Below, piece by piece: positions 11,263-21,599 of a stretch of 64,000 bases of DNA. The position numbers were made by a program, and so were the translations under genes. Position 1 is the first letter of the stretch; each line of letters starts with the position of its first letter. The stretch comes from Pseudoips prasinana (taxonomy: Eukaryota > Arthropoda > Insecta > Lepidoptera > Nolidae): the NCBI GenBank assembly GCA_951640165.1, contig OX621234.1, positions 2,485,001 to 2,549,000 on the forward strand, read 5' to 3'. The notes under the pieces are model-generated. The model was not told the origin of the DNA, searched no databases, and was given only the letters and a program-made list of their open reading frames with translations.

Positions 11263-12338
11263 GTCTATGTATGTAGAAATAGCCTCCAAGCATTAAAGTG
11301 CTTTTGCTATACCTACTATTGAAATCTAATGTAAGAGCTCTGTTGTTAAGACCCTTAAAATATATTTTAGTTGATGATGATTAAGTTTATTCGCATTTGG
11401 GTATTAACATACTCTTGTACACGTCAAGCTTACAACGCAGTACATAAACATAGTGGCATTACGAGAAGTGCTCCTCGACTGGCTAGAGTTGGCAAATAGG
11501 GAGGGCAATCCACAGCCCTCTCAGGGTACGTGTCCCGACCACCTTGGACATGGTTAGGCTTGCCAACTTTTTTACTAGAAATAAAGTATGTTTATGTCTA
11601 TGAAGAATATTAAACAGTGCTTTAGAAAAATGAACATTATTTTATTTATTTATTGTTTTAAATAAATATTTTTAAGAGCTTCTCGAAAACTTACAATCTT
11701 TGTGGCTGCGCTGCACTGAGCAGTGAACGCCTTCTGACTAAATAAATGTATACAGTATTTTGTACAATTTATTTTTGTTCAACAGAAAAAGTATAATTTC
11801 GTGTAAAACAGTATAATACTCTCTCTCTCTCTCTCTCTACTCAAAACAGTATAGTTGGCAACCCTAGACATGGTGCAAAAGCGGGCATCCGAACAGCATA
11901 CGCGTGTTCCCAGGGCTCCCCTCATCAGGCGCCAGAAGAAATCCAGGGCAGGTGCGAATCCGTAATCACTTTCTGCGGGTGGCATGCGTAGGCATTCCCC
12001 CTGACTAATAAGAAAAACGGGGCCTCAATAAAAATGGAAAAAGATAAGGATACTCCCATATGATAACAAACGTCTGATAAAATTCCATTAAAAAATGTCA
12101 TTCTCTCATAAACCTCGTACCTAAAATATTCTGGATTATTAATGGTGGTATTAAAGAATTCATAATGTTGACCTTACTAATTTAATTACTAGTGTTAAGT
12201 GAAGGAAACCATGTCAACATGGTGACCACGCGACGGTTTAATAACGTCAGTATTTGCAGACGAGCGGCGACTGCGGCGACAGAATAAAATAAATGAAATA
12301 AAATAACAAAATCGGTTGTAAATCACATAGAATTAAAA
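11263..12338. other. unassigned repeats and non-coding DNA
   Basis: It includes the partner of 10025-10110 at 11370-11455, a (CT)9 microsatellite at about 11820-11838, and a GC-rich piece (11870-12005) that shares GCATGCGTAGGC-type sequence with 21040-21070. No gene recognised. Confidence 0.3.
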
Positions 12339-12750
12339 AAACCGGCCACGTGCGAGTCGGACTCGCCCATGAAGGGTTCCGTAGCAGCAAGTATTTCAGT
12401 TCATTAAATGAAAGCAAATTGCGGTTTACGATTTATGACGTATTAAAAAAAAAACTATTTGCTAGATCTCGTTCAAACCAATTTTCGTTGTTAGGTTACA
12501 TGGTAATGTACATCATATATTTTTTTTAGTTTTATTATTCTCTTATTTTAGAAGTTACGGGGTGGGGGGGGGGGGACACTCATTAAAATCTTAATGCGGT
12601 TCACCAAATACCTCTACTTACCAAGTTTCAACAGTTCAGCTCTAATAGTTTCGGAAAAAAGTGGCTGTGACATACGGACGGACGGACAGACAGACATGAC
12701 GAATCTATAAGGGTTCCGTTTTTTGCCATTTGGCTACGGAACCCTAAAAA
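12339..12750 (+). mobile_element. dispersed repeat R ('GGTTCCGT' family)
   Basis: It begins ACCGGCCACGTGCGAGTCGG and ends TTTTTGCCATTTGGCTACGG plus AACCCTAAAAA. Related copies on the opposite strand are at 20417-21022 and 31524-32095. The inner and outer GGGTTCCGTA motifs are inverted relative to each other. It contains a G-run at about 12561-12574. The superfamily is unclear. Confidence 0.65.
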
Positions 12751-12954
12751 GTGATCGTAAATAGTGGTGCCAAATGTAATATTCAAATTTTGAATTTCGC
12801 ACCTCTATCCGGTGGCGCCCTCTAGTCTACAGGTATCACTCTGTTCTCCCAACACATTACTCTAAACAATTTGTGCTCGTTTGTGTACCTAAAATACGCT
12901 GTTTAATTCAACATTATGGGCCCAGACACGCGCAGAAATTAAGCCAGTGCAAAA

Positions 12955-13121
12955 TCTACTATATAAAAATAAGTCGGGTTTTCCTTCCTGACGCTAGAAC
13001 TCCAGAATGCACGAACCGATTTCCACGGTTTCGCATTCGTTGGAAAGGTCTCGGGCTCCGTGAGGCTTATAGCAAAGAAAATTTAAAAATTTAACGCGGG
13101 TAACACCGCGGGTACAGCTAG
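12955..13121 (+). mobile_element. Helitron-like element, family C
   Basis: Starts TCTACTATATAAAAATAAGT and ends ACGCGGGTAACACCGCGG..CAGCTAG, between A and T. The copy at 61742 has the same ends. Confidence 0.7.
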
Positions 13122-13474
13122 TCTATTCGTAAAAATCAATCAAAATCAGTGATAAAAGGCTTTGAAGTGAACTTAACCTCAAAACGAAACGTGCTTCGTG
13201 TGAAATTCTTTTATTGTTGGACTTGTGCGAAGTTTTTGAACTGATTTATACTATTGAAAATGCCATTAAACAATATTCTCGCATTCATCGAAAAACTGCC
13301 TATAGATTCCGTTATGGCAAAGTATTACAAGAAGTAAAACTGTCCGAAAATAACTCCAAAGCATTTGCAGTAAACAAAGAGTCGCATATATACCTATATA
13401 TATGAGACTTTTTGTTGTACCTAAATAAGTGTCAAAAGGACCTATATGCTATACATGAAACAAATATGGCCATA
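13122..13474. other. unassigned stretch with short open frames
   Basis: A 25-codon frame at 13260-13337 (+; starts MPLNNILAFIEKLP) and an overlapping 63-codon frame exist. Neither resembles a known family, so they are not called as genes. Confidence 0.25.
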
Positions 13475-13725
13475 ATATAATAATATCCTGTGTCATTATT
13501 CATACACGGTCATCTGATCCCAAACTAAGCAGAGCTTGTACTATGGAAACCAGATAACTGATATACTACATATACTATTTTTCTTTTGCAAATACATACT
13601 TTTACAGATAATTTACACCCAGACACAAGACAAACAGACATGTTCATGTACACAAATATTTGTTTCGGGTGGGAATGGAACCCACGTCCTCCGGCGTGAA
13701 AGGCAGCGTATCTACCAACCATAAA
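13475..13725 (-). mobile_element. SINE-B copy
   Basis: On the minus strand it has a tRNA-like head (GGTTGGTAGATACGCTGCC, then B-box GGGTTCCATTCCC) and a tail running to GGATATTATTATA. Homologous to 18428, 19798, 32541, 37904, 44221, 46120 and 49671. Confidence 0.75.
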
Positions 13726-13808
13726 AGACCAGAATTTAAATTTAAAGCAGGACACATACGAGTTAAATAGTTCGTCGTATGCTGCTGTATTTGTAGCATC
13801 ATTCATCA

Positions 13809-13985
13809 TATTTTTGGGTGATGAGCACGAATATTTATTTCTGAGTCATGGATGTTTTCTATTTATATAGGTATTTATCCATCTATATAAGTATGTATAT
13901 CGTTACCTGGTAGCCAAAGCTTGTTCTTTGCTTATTTTGGGGCTATGATGATCGGTGTGGCATTGTCCCCAGATATTATTATTAA
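13809..13985 (+). mobile_element. SINE-A, 5'-truncated
   Basis: Tail only, from GGGTGATGAGCACGAATATT to CCCCAGATATTATTATTA. Confidence 0.75.
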
Positions 13986-14418
13986 AACTCAAGACGGCAA
14001 ATGAGGAATATGTTGTATGGGAATATTATAGCTAGTAAAGCCCCAGGGTGCAAACTGCCACCTTCTTGCCTCCGGATTTTACGGACAAAGCGCAATAATA
14101 TTAATTGGGTCGCCTGGGACCTCATTAGCTGTACCTATTTGAACGCGTTAGTGCTACGTAACAACGCAGTCAATGTGCTAGTTAAGTGGTAAAGAGTTAG
14201 TTTTGAAACCGCTTTAGATTCGAATCTAATGCGTAGTGATGAGGATCGCTCCACTTTTGTAGGATTCGCGCGCAGAGTTGCAAGGGCAGCGGCTAGGGCA
14301 AATGGCAGTACGGCAGTCTGATGGTGCTATTAGCTCGACCTCAATAAATTATGAAATATATAATGGAATCCTGAAATTGTATAATGTAACCCAATTTTAA
14401 ATAATTATATAAAGTAAA
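13986..14418. other. unassigned non-coding DNA
   Basis: Moderately GC-rich 14040-14340 has a retroelement-like look (GAACGCGTTAGTGCTACGTA is similar to GCGTTAGTGGCACGGTG at 160-180), but no frame could be assigned. Confidence 0.3.
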
Positions 14419-14722
14419 TCTATACAAATAAATAAAATTGGAGTGTCTGTTTGTAATATTGAAATAGCCGATTTTTACTACATAAATATGAATATATATA
14501 CGTTACATACACCAAAATAACATTTTTTACTATTTTTGTCTGTCTGTTTCTTCCGGCTAATCTCTGAAATGGCTGGACCGATTTTGACGGGACTTTTATT
14601 GGCAGGTAGCTGATGTAATAAGGAGTAACTTAGGCTACTTTTATTTTAGAAAATGTTTTATATTTTACTAAAAACACTAAATAAACTAATTAACACGCGG
14701 ACGAAGTCACGGGCACAGCTAG
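14419..14722 (+). mobile_element. Helitron-like element, family E
   Basis: 5' TCTATACAAATAAATAAAAT and 3' CACGCGGACGAAGTCACGGG..CAGCTAG, flanked by A and T. A solo 3'-like end (AGTCGCGGGCTCAGATAG) is at about 62622-62640. Confidence 0.6.
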
Positions 14723-14889
14723 TTAAATATAAAATTGAATTAACCACACTGCGATATTTGCTAAATAATTGTAATAATTGGACTAAATGAATAAGAATAA
14801 ATGGGAATGTTTTAATAAATTGGTACTAGGGACATACTTAGATAGTTAAGTTGAAATTAAATGAAATAATAAAAAAACCGCTTCTAAAG

Positions 14890-15035
14890 GAGGAATGTTC
14901 TCAATTACCTTTATTTATGACCATCTTACTGCGATCGCAAAGCGTGGCAATAAAAACATATCCCCCCATTCTTGGGGGAGGCTCTTGCCCAGCAGTGGAC
15001 GTCATTTGGCTGACCTGATGATCTTTATTCATGCA
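14890..15035 (+). mobile_element. RTE-type 3' end joined to another repeat
   Basis: CTTGGGGGAGGCTCTTGCCC and CAGCAGTGGACGTC are the RTE 3' signature. The preceding segment (GTGGCAATAAAAACATATCC) has an inverted partner at 44000-44080. Confidence 0.5.
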
Positions 15036-15119
15036 TGTGCATCGAAATTTCCGGTACTTGTAAAATAATTTTGACTCTGCTTTTTTATTAGAAGACATGT
15101 TTGGATCGACATAAGTTTA

Positions 15120-15400
15120 GTCACGATTGGGTAGTAGTCTGAGTTCTTGAAGTCTTGGATTGGAATCCGGAGTCTAGCCCTAAAGTGTTTGGTATGTATG
15201 CTTAAAAAAAAACAGGTTCAACCGGAAGTCTGAAAGTCTGGAGGTTACAGGTGGGTGTCTCAGAAAACACGTACAACCGTCGATCCACTACATGATGTAT
15301 TTCCGGTTATGTTTATTACCAGTCCAATCGCATCATAGTCATGAGGTGCCATGGTGCCCCCATCAATGCAATTTGACTAGGAGGACATTAATAATAATCA
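15120..15400 (+). mobile_element. diverged SINE-D-related copy
   Basis: CCGGAAGTCTGAAAGTCTGG through TGTATTTCCGGTTATGT to the CATGAGGTG region aligns by order of blocks with the SINE-D body at 19560-19700. Strongly diverged. Confidence 0.4.
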
Positions 15401-15418
15401 TATATAACACATGCCTCG

Positions 15419-15474
15419 TCTGCCGTTCAACACACAAACGCTAGGCTACTAGCGGTTATGTGTTGAACGGCAGA
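15419..15474. repeat. 56-nt hairpin with 26-bp stem
   Basis: The outer 16 bp (TCTGCCGTTCAACACA and its complement) are perfect. Two mismatches follow, then a 6-bp inner stem (CGCTAG/CTAGCG) and a 4-nt loop. Either strand could form a stable foldback. Confidence 0.7.
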
Positions 15475-15639
15475 TATTAGTACAAATTATCATATAATTT
15501 GAGACGGTGACCCATTTGTCCACTTCACATCAGGATTTCTTCAGATAAAAACTGCACTCTATATCCCAAGGAGGGATGTTCAAAATTCATCAATAATTTT
15601 CAAATTACTTAAAACTTTCATATTTTAAATATATCCCAA

Positions 15640-15750
15640 ATAAGGGTCGCGGGAAGCCGTTGGATGCGGGCAGCGCAGGACCTGCTATTGGGGAGATACT
15701 TGGGGGAGGCCTTTGTCCAGCAGTGGACGTCTTTCGGCTGATATGATGAT
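15640..15750 (+). mobile_element. RTE 3'-end fragment
   Basis: CTTGGGGGAGGCCTTTGTCC..CAGCAGTGGACGTCTTTCGG followed by ATGATGATGATG, the same 3' terminus as at 4224 on the other strand. Confidence 0.7.
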
Positions 15751-16096
15751 GATGATCCTAAATAAAATCGGTAGTGGGTATTAAATATTATTATTAAGAC
15801 AATTCTGGAATAAATTATATAGACAAAACACACCGGTACCCTTTCAACCGCAGTTTGTTTGCTCAAAGGATTTTCCTTAAAATATTTTGAAATGAACATC
15901 AAAAGTACTCTGTTTTAAAAAAATGTTATTTAAGGAAGGAAGCTTTTTATTTGCATAATATTTCATGAGAATTAAAATCATGATTCTCAGTTTTTGCAAT
16001 GCCTTGTAATATTTTCAGCTGTTGCGAAATATCAACACGCATGGTGTCATTTGATGTAAAAATACGAAAATGACGGTCATTCGCACTTTTCTTTTG
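15751..16096. other. unassigned AT-rich DNA
   Basis: No coding signature or repeat partner recognised. Confidence 0.3.
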
Positions 16097-16375
16097 GTAT
16101 AGTTTGGGCATTTAGCAAGGAGGAAAGAAGATGGACAAAAGAAGTATACCTGGCCTGTGTGAATGGTACAACATTCTCTGACCAAATCGGAGACGTTCTC
16201 AAGAAAGGCCAGGAGTACCCTAAACCGGCGAGCTTGTATGAAAAATATAATGACAGTAAACGAGTCAAAAGGTGTACAAAGATCGTGACTAATGGGAATC
16301 CGTTGTCTCTGCCTACCCCTCTGGGAAACAGGCGAGAATCTAAACCTCTGAAACGGTTGTGGCAGCCATCGACAT
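16097..16375 (+). pseudogene. retrotransposon RT C-terminal fragment (second copy)
   Basis: A diverged, internally deleted relative of 10970-11262: it shares [12 protein letters not shown] and the final YPSGKQA-like block (CCTACCCCTCTGGGAAACAGGCG), with frameshifts. Confidence 0.65.
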
Positions 16376-16402
16376 GACTAAAATTGTATTCTATTCAAAT
16401 AT

Positions 16403-17688
16403 TAGGTCTTTACCTATGAAATTGCCGTTCTGCAGTACTGGCCATTTCAAATCAAAATAATTTTTGTTTGGCTAAGAATTCTAATTTCAAATTAATTTTA
16501 TTTTAAAAACATGGATTCTTTTTTCCAAAAGTAGTCATTTCTTTATTGATTAGTGTTACATTTTCATCGCATTTCAATCTTTTTCGTCATCATGGATACG
16601 TTAAAAATTCGAGTAATTATGGAATATGAGTACCGTCGTGGCAGCAACGCGGCACAAGCGGCACGCAACATCAACGACGTTTACGGAGCTAACACTACAA
16701 ACCAACGCACCACCTGTTATTGGTTTGCTCGCTTCCGTTCTGGAAATTTCGACCTGAAAAATGAACCTCGCGGTCGTCCGAAGACTTTGGTCGACAATGA
16801 CGAATTAAAGGCGGTTGTGGAAGCTGATGATACACAATCTACGGCTGAATTAGCAGCAGCTTTCGACGTTAGCGTCAAAACAATATTGGTCCATTTGCGT
16901 CAAATTGGCAAGGTAAAAAAGCTTGACAAATGGGTGCCCCACGAACTCAATGATCGCCAGCGCGAAGTACGCGTCGAGACGTGCCTTGCACTGCTCAACA
17001 GACACACAAATGAAGGAATTTTGAACCGCATTGTTACCTGCGATGAAAAATGGATTCTGTTTGATAACCGCAAGCGCTCAGCAAGTTGGTTGGATCCTGG
17101 TTCAGCACCTAAACAATGCCCTAAACGAAAACTTACCCCTAGAAAAGTGATGGTCACTGTTTGGTGGTCTAGCGCCGGTGTGATTCATCACAGCTTCTTA
17201 CCAAACGGGGTGAGCATTACTGCAGATGTGTACTGTGAAGAACTGAGCACAATGATGGAGAAGCTGGCGCATCTCCAACCAGCATTGGTCAATCGCTCGT
17301 CTCCGCTGCTCCTGCACGACAACGCGCGACCTCATACTGCACAGCAGACGGTCTCCAAGTTGCAAGAACTGGGGTTGGAAGCTCTCCGTCATCCGCCCTA
17401 CTCACCAGACCTTGCGCCTACAGACTACTACTTTTTCCAGAATTTGGATAACTTCTTGGCGGGAAAAAAATTCAATACCCGAGAGGCAGTACAAAATGCC
17501 TTTGAAGAATTTGTTGCCTCCCGTCCAGCTGATTTCTTTAAGAAGGGCATCAATAAACTGCCACTGCGATGGCAAAGATGCATTGATTGCATGGGTGATT
17601 ACTTCGATTAATACAAATAAAAAAATTCATGAAAAAAATTCGTTTAAATTTTTTCATACAAAACGGCAATTTCATAGGTAAAGACCTA
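16403..17688 (+). mobile_element. complete mariner transposon, copy 1
   Basis: TA at 16403-16404 and 17687-17688 flank inverted ends GGTCTTTACCTATGAAATTG, which read inward from both sides (identical for about 25 bp). The element is about 1.28 kb with one intact transposase frame, which is the expected structure for an autonomous mariner. Confidence 0.92.
16592..17611 (+). CDS. mariner transposase, cecropia subfamily (copy 1)
   Basis: Cut-and-paste transposase of the Tc1/mariner superfamily; it binds the element ends in the nucleus and moves the element to TA sites. The N-terminal half holds the paired helix-turn-helix region, with the GRP motif (RGRPKTLVDN) between the two halves. The linker motif WVPHEL is present. 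The catalytic domain has the DD34D triad: Asp in TCDEKW (codon 17042), Asp in LLHDNARPHTA (17318) and Asp in SPDLAPTDYYFF (17423), with exactly 34 residues between the last two. The frame extends upstream to 16553, but the methionine at 16592 (MDTLKIRVIMEYEY) gives the usual length, 339 residues. The C-terminus DCMGDYFD is typical. No stop or frameshift. Closest in motif to cecropia-type mariners; this is from knowledge of the family, not a search. Confidence 0.93.
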   Translation: MDTLKIRVIMEYEYRRGSNAAQAARNINDVYGANTTNQRTTCYWFARFRSGNFDLKNEPRGRPKTLVDNDELKAVVEADDTQSTAELAAAFDVSVKTILVHLRQIGKVKKLDKWVPHELNDRQREVRVETCLALLNRHTNEGILNRIVTCDEKWILFDNRKRSASWLDPGSAPKQCPKRKLTPRKVMVTVWWSSAGVIHHSFLPNGVSITADVYCEELSTMMEKLAHLQPALVNRSSPLLLHDNARPHTAQQTVSKLQELGLEALRHPPYSPDLAPTDYYFFQNLDNFLAGKKFNTREAVQNAFEEFVASRPADFFKKGINKLPLRWQRCIDCMGDYFD

Positions 17689-17779
17689 TTATTAGTTTCA
17701 TCGAATATCCTTAAGTGTAATAAAAATTATGATAACATCAATTAAACAGATTGTTTTATTGCATTTTAAAGTTACAACT

Positions 17780-17920
17780 TCCGCACTAGGGAAATTAATC
17801 CAGAATAACTCAAACCAACCAAATGGGTCAGCCAAAAAGTTATTCTGCGCGGAAATCAAACCCGGGACGCGAAGTGTCCAGATGACTGTCTTAACTGCTG
17901 CACCAAACGTGCAGTCTAAA
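17780..17920 (-). mobile_element. SINE-C copy, diverged
   Basis: Minus-strand head (GTTTGGTGCAGCAGTTAAGA with B-box GGGTTTGATTTCC) and start of tail. The 3' half is degraded. Confidence 0.55.
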
Positions 17921-18087
17921 GTTTTAAGTATTATTTACTAGATAACTTGAGAACTTAATCCAGTAAGCTTCGTAGAATATGTAACTGTACCCCCCCCCCC
18001 CCTCCATTTCCACCGATTGCCAGACTGTAACAACCCTTTTGAAAACGCCAATAATTTTGATTAAAACCTATGTTTCATGGTTCTCAC

Positions 18088-18220
18088 CTGTGACCGAAGT
18101 GGCGAACTGGAGATATTGCGGGTATTTTTCAACCAAGCGTTTGATGACATCGATTTGTTCCAAGGTGAGCTGCACTGCATCTTTGTTCTGTGTGGCGCAG
18201 GGCACGAACGCGGACCAGAA
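18088..18220 (-). CDS. membrane dipeptidase (M19) - single internal exon
   Basis: Membrane (renal-type) dipeptidases are zinc enzymes, usually GPI-anchored at the cell surface, that cleave dipeptides and cystinyl-bis-glycine. The 133-nt minus-strand exon encodes FWSAFVPCATQNKDAVQLTL followed by EQIDVIKRLVEKYPQYLQFA and TSVT. The QFWS..PC..QNKDAV..TLEQ.DV block is diagnostic for the family and lies between the N-terminal metal-binding region and the EGGHS motif. It is bounded by a good acceptor (TTTTCTTGCAG) and donor (ACAG|GTGAGA), phase 0 in and phase 1 out. No neighbouring exon was recognised on either side, so the gene must have long repeat-filled introns, or this is a relic. Metal-binding residues are not in this exon. 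Confidence 0.82.
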
Positions 18221-18559
18221 CTGCAAGAAAACAGAAAACTGTTGAGACGACATTGTCATACATTAAAATCGTTAAGTTTATTTTGAATGATCTGTGTACC
18301 TATATGGTGTTCCCTACATATATGATGAACCCTGCTATGATTTTTTATTGTGGCTCGCAAACCCAAATTTAATTTAAAGCACTGTCGCATGGCATTCAGT
18401 ACAGCTGACTATGAGAGTTGTATGTATAATAATATCCTGGGACATTATTTACACACGGCCAACTGATCCCAAACTAAGCAGAGCTTGTACTATGGAAACC
18501 GGATAACTGATATACTACATAAAATACTTTCTTTTGTAATTCCATACTTATATAGAGAA

Positions 18560-18830
18560 CTAGCGGCCCGGTACGTGCTTGGCTACGTATAAGGCATAGT
18601 AATAAAAAAAAATATTACTAAGTTCATTTATTCAAACAAAAAATATTTTAAATTGCTAGCTAGTAAAAACTACGATTTTACACTTTTCCAAGACTTTTTA
18701 AAATTTTCTCTACGTACAAACCTTCCCTGGACTTCCACGAATAATTCAAGACCAAAATTAGCCAAATCGGTAAAGGCGTTGTTGAGTTATAACATTACAA
18801 CGAAAAGTGGCATTGATTTATATATATATA
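18560..18830 (-). mobile_element. Helitron-like element, family D (first of tandem pair)
   Basis: CTAG then CGGCCCGGTACGTGCTTGG (3' end on -) and the far end with CATTGATTTATATATATA. The body is shared with 18831, 22798 and 43604. Confidence 0.65.
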
Positions 18831-19080
18831 CTAGCGGCCCGGTACGTGCTTCGCTACGCTTTTAAGTATTAGTACTAATTGTTTGTATATGGGAGTATAG
18901 AAAGATGTTGATTTTACACTTTATCAAGACTTTTTTTAATTTTCTCCACGTACAAACCTTCCCTGGACTTCCACGAATAATTCAAGACCAAAATTAGCCA
19001 AATCGGTAAAGGCGTTGTTGAGTTATAACGTTACAACGAAAAGTGGCATTGATTTTTATATATATAGATATATATATAGA
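18831..19080 (-). mobile_element. Helitron-like element, family D (second of tandem pair)
   Basis: It directly abuts the first copy in the same orientation. It ends in CTAG at 18831 and has the conserved AAGTGGCATTGATTTTTATA 5' end on the minus strand. Confidence 0.65.
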
Positions 19081-19234
19081 TAACATCCAGACAAACAGAC
19101 ATGTAAATATCTCATGACACATAAATATCTGTCCTGGGTGGGAATCGTACCCTCGACCTCTGGCATGAAAAGCAAGCATTAGGCAAATACGCCAACAGGC
19201 CCGTCATGTAGTTATATACTGGCTTTGGCTTGAA

Positions 19235-19435
19235 TTTTTTGTGTTGGCGATCAGCATCTATGTTATTTAACCTGATAGCCTCGTATTGCGCTGCATCTTT
19301 ATGGGTAGTCCTGCCCCATTCAGGACGTCAATACTCGAGCTTCTCCCAGTCTTCAAAGGAAATGCAATATGCAAACAGGTGCCGATTCAGGACATCCTTG
19401 TACCGTAGAAACTGTCGCCTCGGTTCGCACTTCCC
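19235..19435 (-). pseudogene. non-LTR retrotransposon C-terminal fragment
   Basis: On the minus strand it reads FLRYKDVLNRHLFAYCISFE, DWEKLEY, then a stop, RPEWGRTTHKDAAQYEAIRL, the pattern of the region after RT in some retrotransposons. The frame has a stop codon. Confidence 0.5.
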
Positions 19436-19447
19436 TATAATAATATT

Positions 19448-19797
19448 TTGGGACTGCCTTGTTGGTCTAGCGGTAGCGTGTGCAGATAATGAGGTCCTGG
19501 GTTCAAATCCCGGGTCGAGCCAAAAAGTTATTTTGTGATTTTTCGGTAAAAAGAAATTTCTCAGTATCAGCCCGAAGTCCGGAAGTTGGCGGTATTACAC
19601 CCCCGTGCCTCGGAGAGCACGTAAAGCCGTCGGTCCTGTACCTGAACTCTTTCCGGTCGTGTCGCTAGGTGTCCGATCGGATCATGAGAGTGATGGAATA
19701 GAAAGTGCCCCTGTGTTTGCGCACGCACTTGTGTACTATAATATGTCCTGCGCAATTGGCTAGTCTCCATTAAGACTGGCCGCCGTGACCGAAATTC
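19448..19797 (+). mobile_element. SINE-D, full length
   Basis: tRNA-like head TTGGTCTAGCGGTAGCGTG with B-box GGTTCAAATCC, a middle with CCGTCGGTCCTGTACCTGA, and an end CCGCCGTGACCGAAATTCTG. Same architecture at 36380 (+), 32955 (-) and 60659 (-). Confidence 0.8.
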
Positions 19798-20105
19798 TGG
19801 GACATTATTCACACAATCTAATCCCAAACTAAGCAGAACCTGTACTATGGAAACCAGTTGTAATTATGTAGATAATTATATCCAGACGAAGGAACGACGC
19901 AAGACTTTCGTGTTGGGAACATGGTCCTGTCACTTAATGTTGAAGATGGACCTGAGACACCTTAGGTGAAATGTGTACAGTTTCCTAATATCTGGTTTGT
20001 AAAGGCACCATGTTTGCACAGACATGTTTATGCACACAAAAACTGTCTTGGATGGGAATCCACCCCAAGATCTGTACCGTGAAAGGCACCGGCCAGTCAA
20101 TAAGT
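19798..20105 (-). mobile_element. SINE-B copy with an internal insertion
   Basis: GGGACATTATTCACACAATC is the 3' end on -. The head side is at 20025-20105 (ACTGTCTTGGATGGGAATCC). About 125 bp in the middle is foreign to the family. Confidence 0.6.
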
Positions 20106-20416
20106 AGACCTTAGATCAAATCAATACTAAAAAAAACATAACTACTGTGAAATACAAAAGTTCATGCTTAAGACGTAACAATTGCCACTTTTGTTAAACA
20201 CGTTTCACTATTTAAGAAAGCAATAAAGTCCCGAAGTTCAACGAAACTTCATAGAAATAACTTGAGATTAATTTTTACAACTTCTGGTTTACGTATTTTC
20301 TGTTCCATTTGCGGAGGAAAAATAACATGTTTCCTTTACTTTTATTATGTTTTTATAGCTTCTGTTAGTGTCTCTATCTAAGTACCAGACTAACTTATTG
20401 ATATGAAGGGTATTCG
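20106..20416. other. unassigned AT-rich DNA
   Basis: Nothing recognised. Confidence 0.3.
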
Positions 20417-21022
20417 TTTTTAGGGTTCCGTAGCCAAATGGCAAAAAACGGAACCCTTATAGATTCGTCATGTCTGTCTGTCTGTCTGTCCATCCGTAAG
20501 TCACAGCCATTTTTTTCGAAACTATAAGCGCTGTGCTGTTGAAACTTGGTAAGTAGACGTATTCTGTGAACCGCATTAAGATTTTCACATAAAAATAGAA
20601 AAGTAATCATAATTTTGGGGGTTCCCCATACATAGAACTGAAACTCAAAAAAAAATTTTTCACCGTCCCCATAGATGTGGGGTATCTATGGAGTCTTCAA
20701 AAATAATATTGAGGTTCCTAATATCATTTTTTTTAAACTGAATAGTTCGCGCGAGAGACACTTCCAAAGTGGAAAAATGAGTGTCCGGGGGGGACACTCA
20801 TTTTTGTGTAACTTCTAAAATAAGAGAATGAAAACAAAAAAAAAAATGATGTACGTTACCATGTAAACTAACAACAAAAATTGGTTTGAACGAGATCTAG
20901 CAAGTAGTTTTTTTTAATGCGTCATAAATCGTAAACCGCAATTTACCTTTCATTTAATCAACTGAAATACTTGCTGCTGCGGAACCCTTCATGGGCGAGT
21001 CCGACTCGCACTTGGCCGGTTT
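20417..21022 (-). mobile_element. dispersed repeat R ('GGTTCCGT' family)
   Basis: TTAGGGTTCCGTAGCCAAAT at the left and CGACTCGCACTTGGCCGGTT at the right. A longer version than the + copy at 12339, with an extra middle segment shared with 31524-32095. Confidence 0.7.
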
Positions 21023-21409
21023 TATTATTTTTATATGGCAGGGGCATTGGAAAAGCCTACGCATGCCACACGAAAAAATATTATGCGGGTGGGTATGTCG
21101 GACTCGCACCGACTAAACCTAACTTGCCGTGGAATTCTCTTGACGCCTAATGGGGGGAGCCCCGGGAACCAAAGTCAGATGTGACGCCTACGTCGCGTAT
21201 TCACGTTGAGCGAAAGTTACATAAAACATCCCTAAAATGATACGACCCTCTCATGTATCTCCCGCTCAGTAACCGCCTAGAGTCGAGGCTTGAAGCCCCT
21301 AGGGGGTGCCGTACGGCACGGGTCGTGTGTTTTTAGGTATATTTGCTAGACGGTTTGGGCCCTCTCTCGCATTTGTAGTCCTGTGAAGCAGTGAAAGTTT
21401 CCTAGGCTA
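21023..21409. other. unassigned GC-richer DNA
   Basis: 21040-21070 shares sequence with 11980-12000 in inverted orientation. It contains CCCCTAGGGGGTGCCGTACGG palindromic stretches. No gene recognised. Confidence 0.3.
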
Positions 21410-21520
21410 ACTGTAAAACAGTCGTTGAGCCATTTCGGAGGCTTAGTGGGCGGCTATAACAACTTTGACACTAGGGTAACCACAGCCCATACGATAAGTA
21501 CCTAAGTAAAAGTCAAGTAA
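21410..21520 (+). mobile_element. 5S-SINE tail fragment
   Basis: CAACTTTGACACTAGGGTAA and CCATACGATAAGTACCTAAG match the 3' part of the 5S-SINE. Confidence 0.55.
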
Positions 21521-21599
21521 AAAAAAAGATATTGGTATAATAATATAACTGAGGAGTCAACACAGTGAATTTTACGGCCTGAGTGATAAACGCTGATAA

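Larger units (their letters stand above)
18428..19207 (-). mobile_element. SINE-B copy split by two Helitron-like insertions
   Basis: The 3' half of SINE-B is at 18428-18559 and the tRNA-like head half at 19081-19207 (CCACCCAGGACAGAT side to GGCCTGTTGGCG side on -). Two family D Helitron-like elements sit between them, in the tail sequence ACTTATATAGATA. Confidence 0.7.

Noticed and set aside
13214..13405. Short frames 13214-13405 and MPLNNILAFIEKLP start at 13260
   Set aside because: No family resemblance and no clear splice context, so not called; noted only as unassigned.
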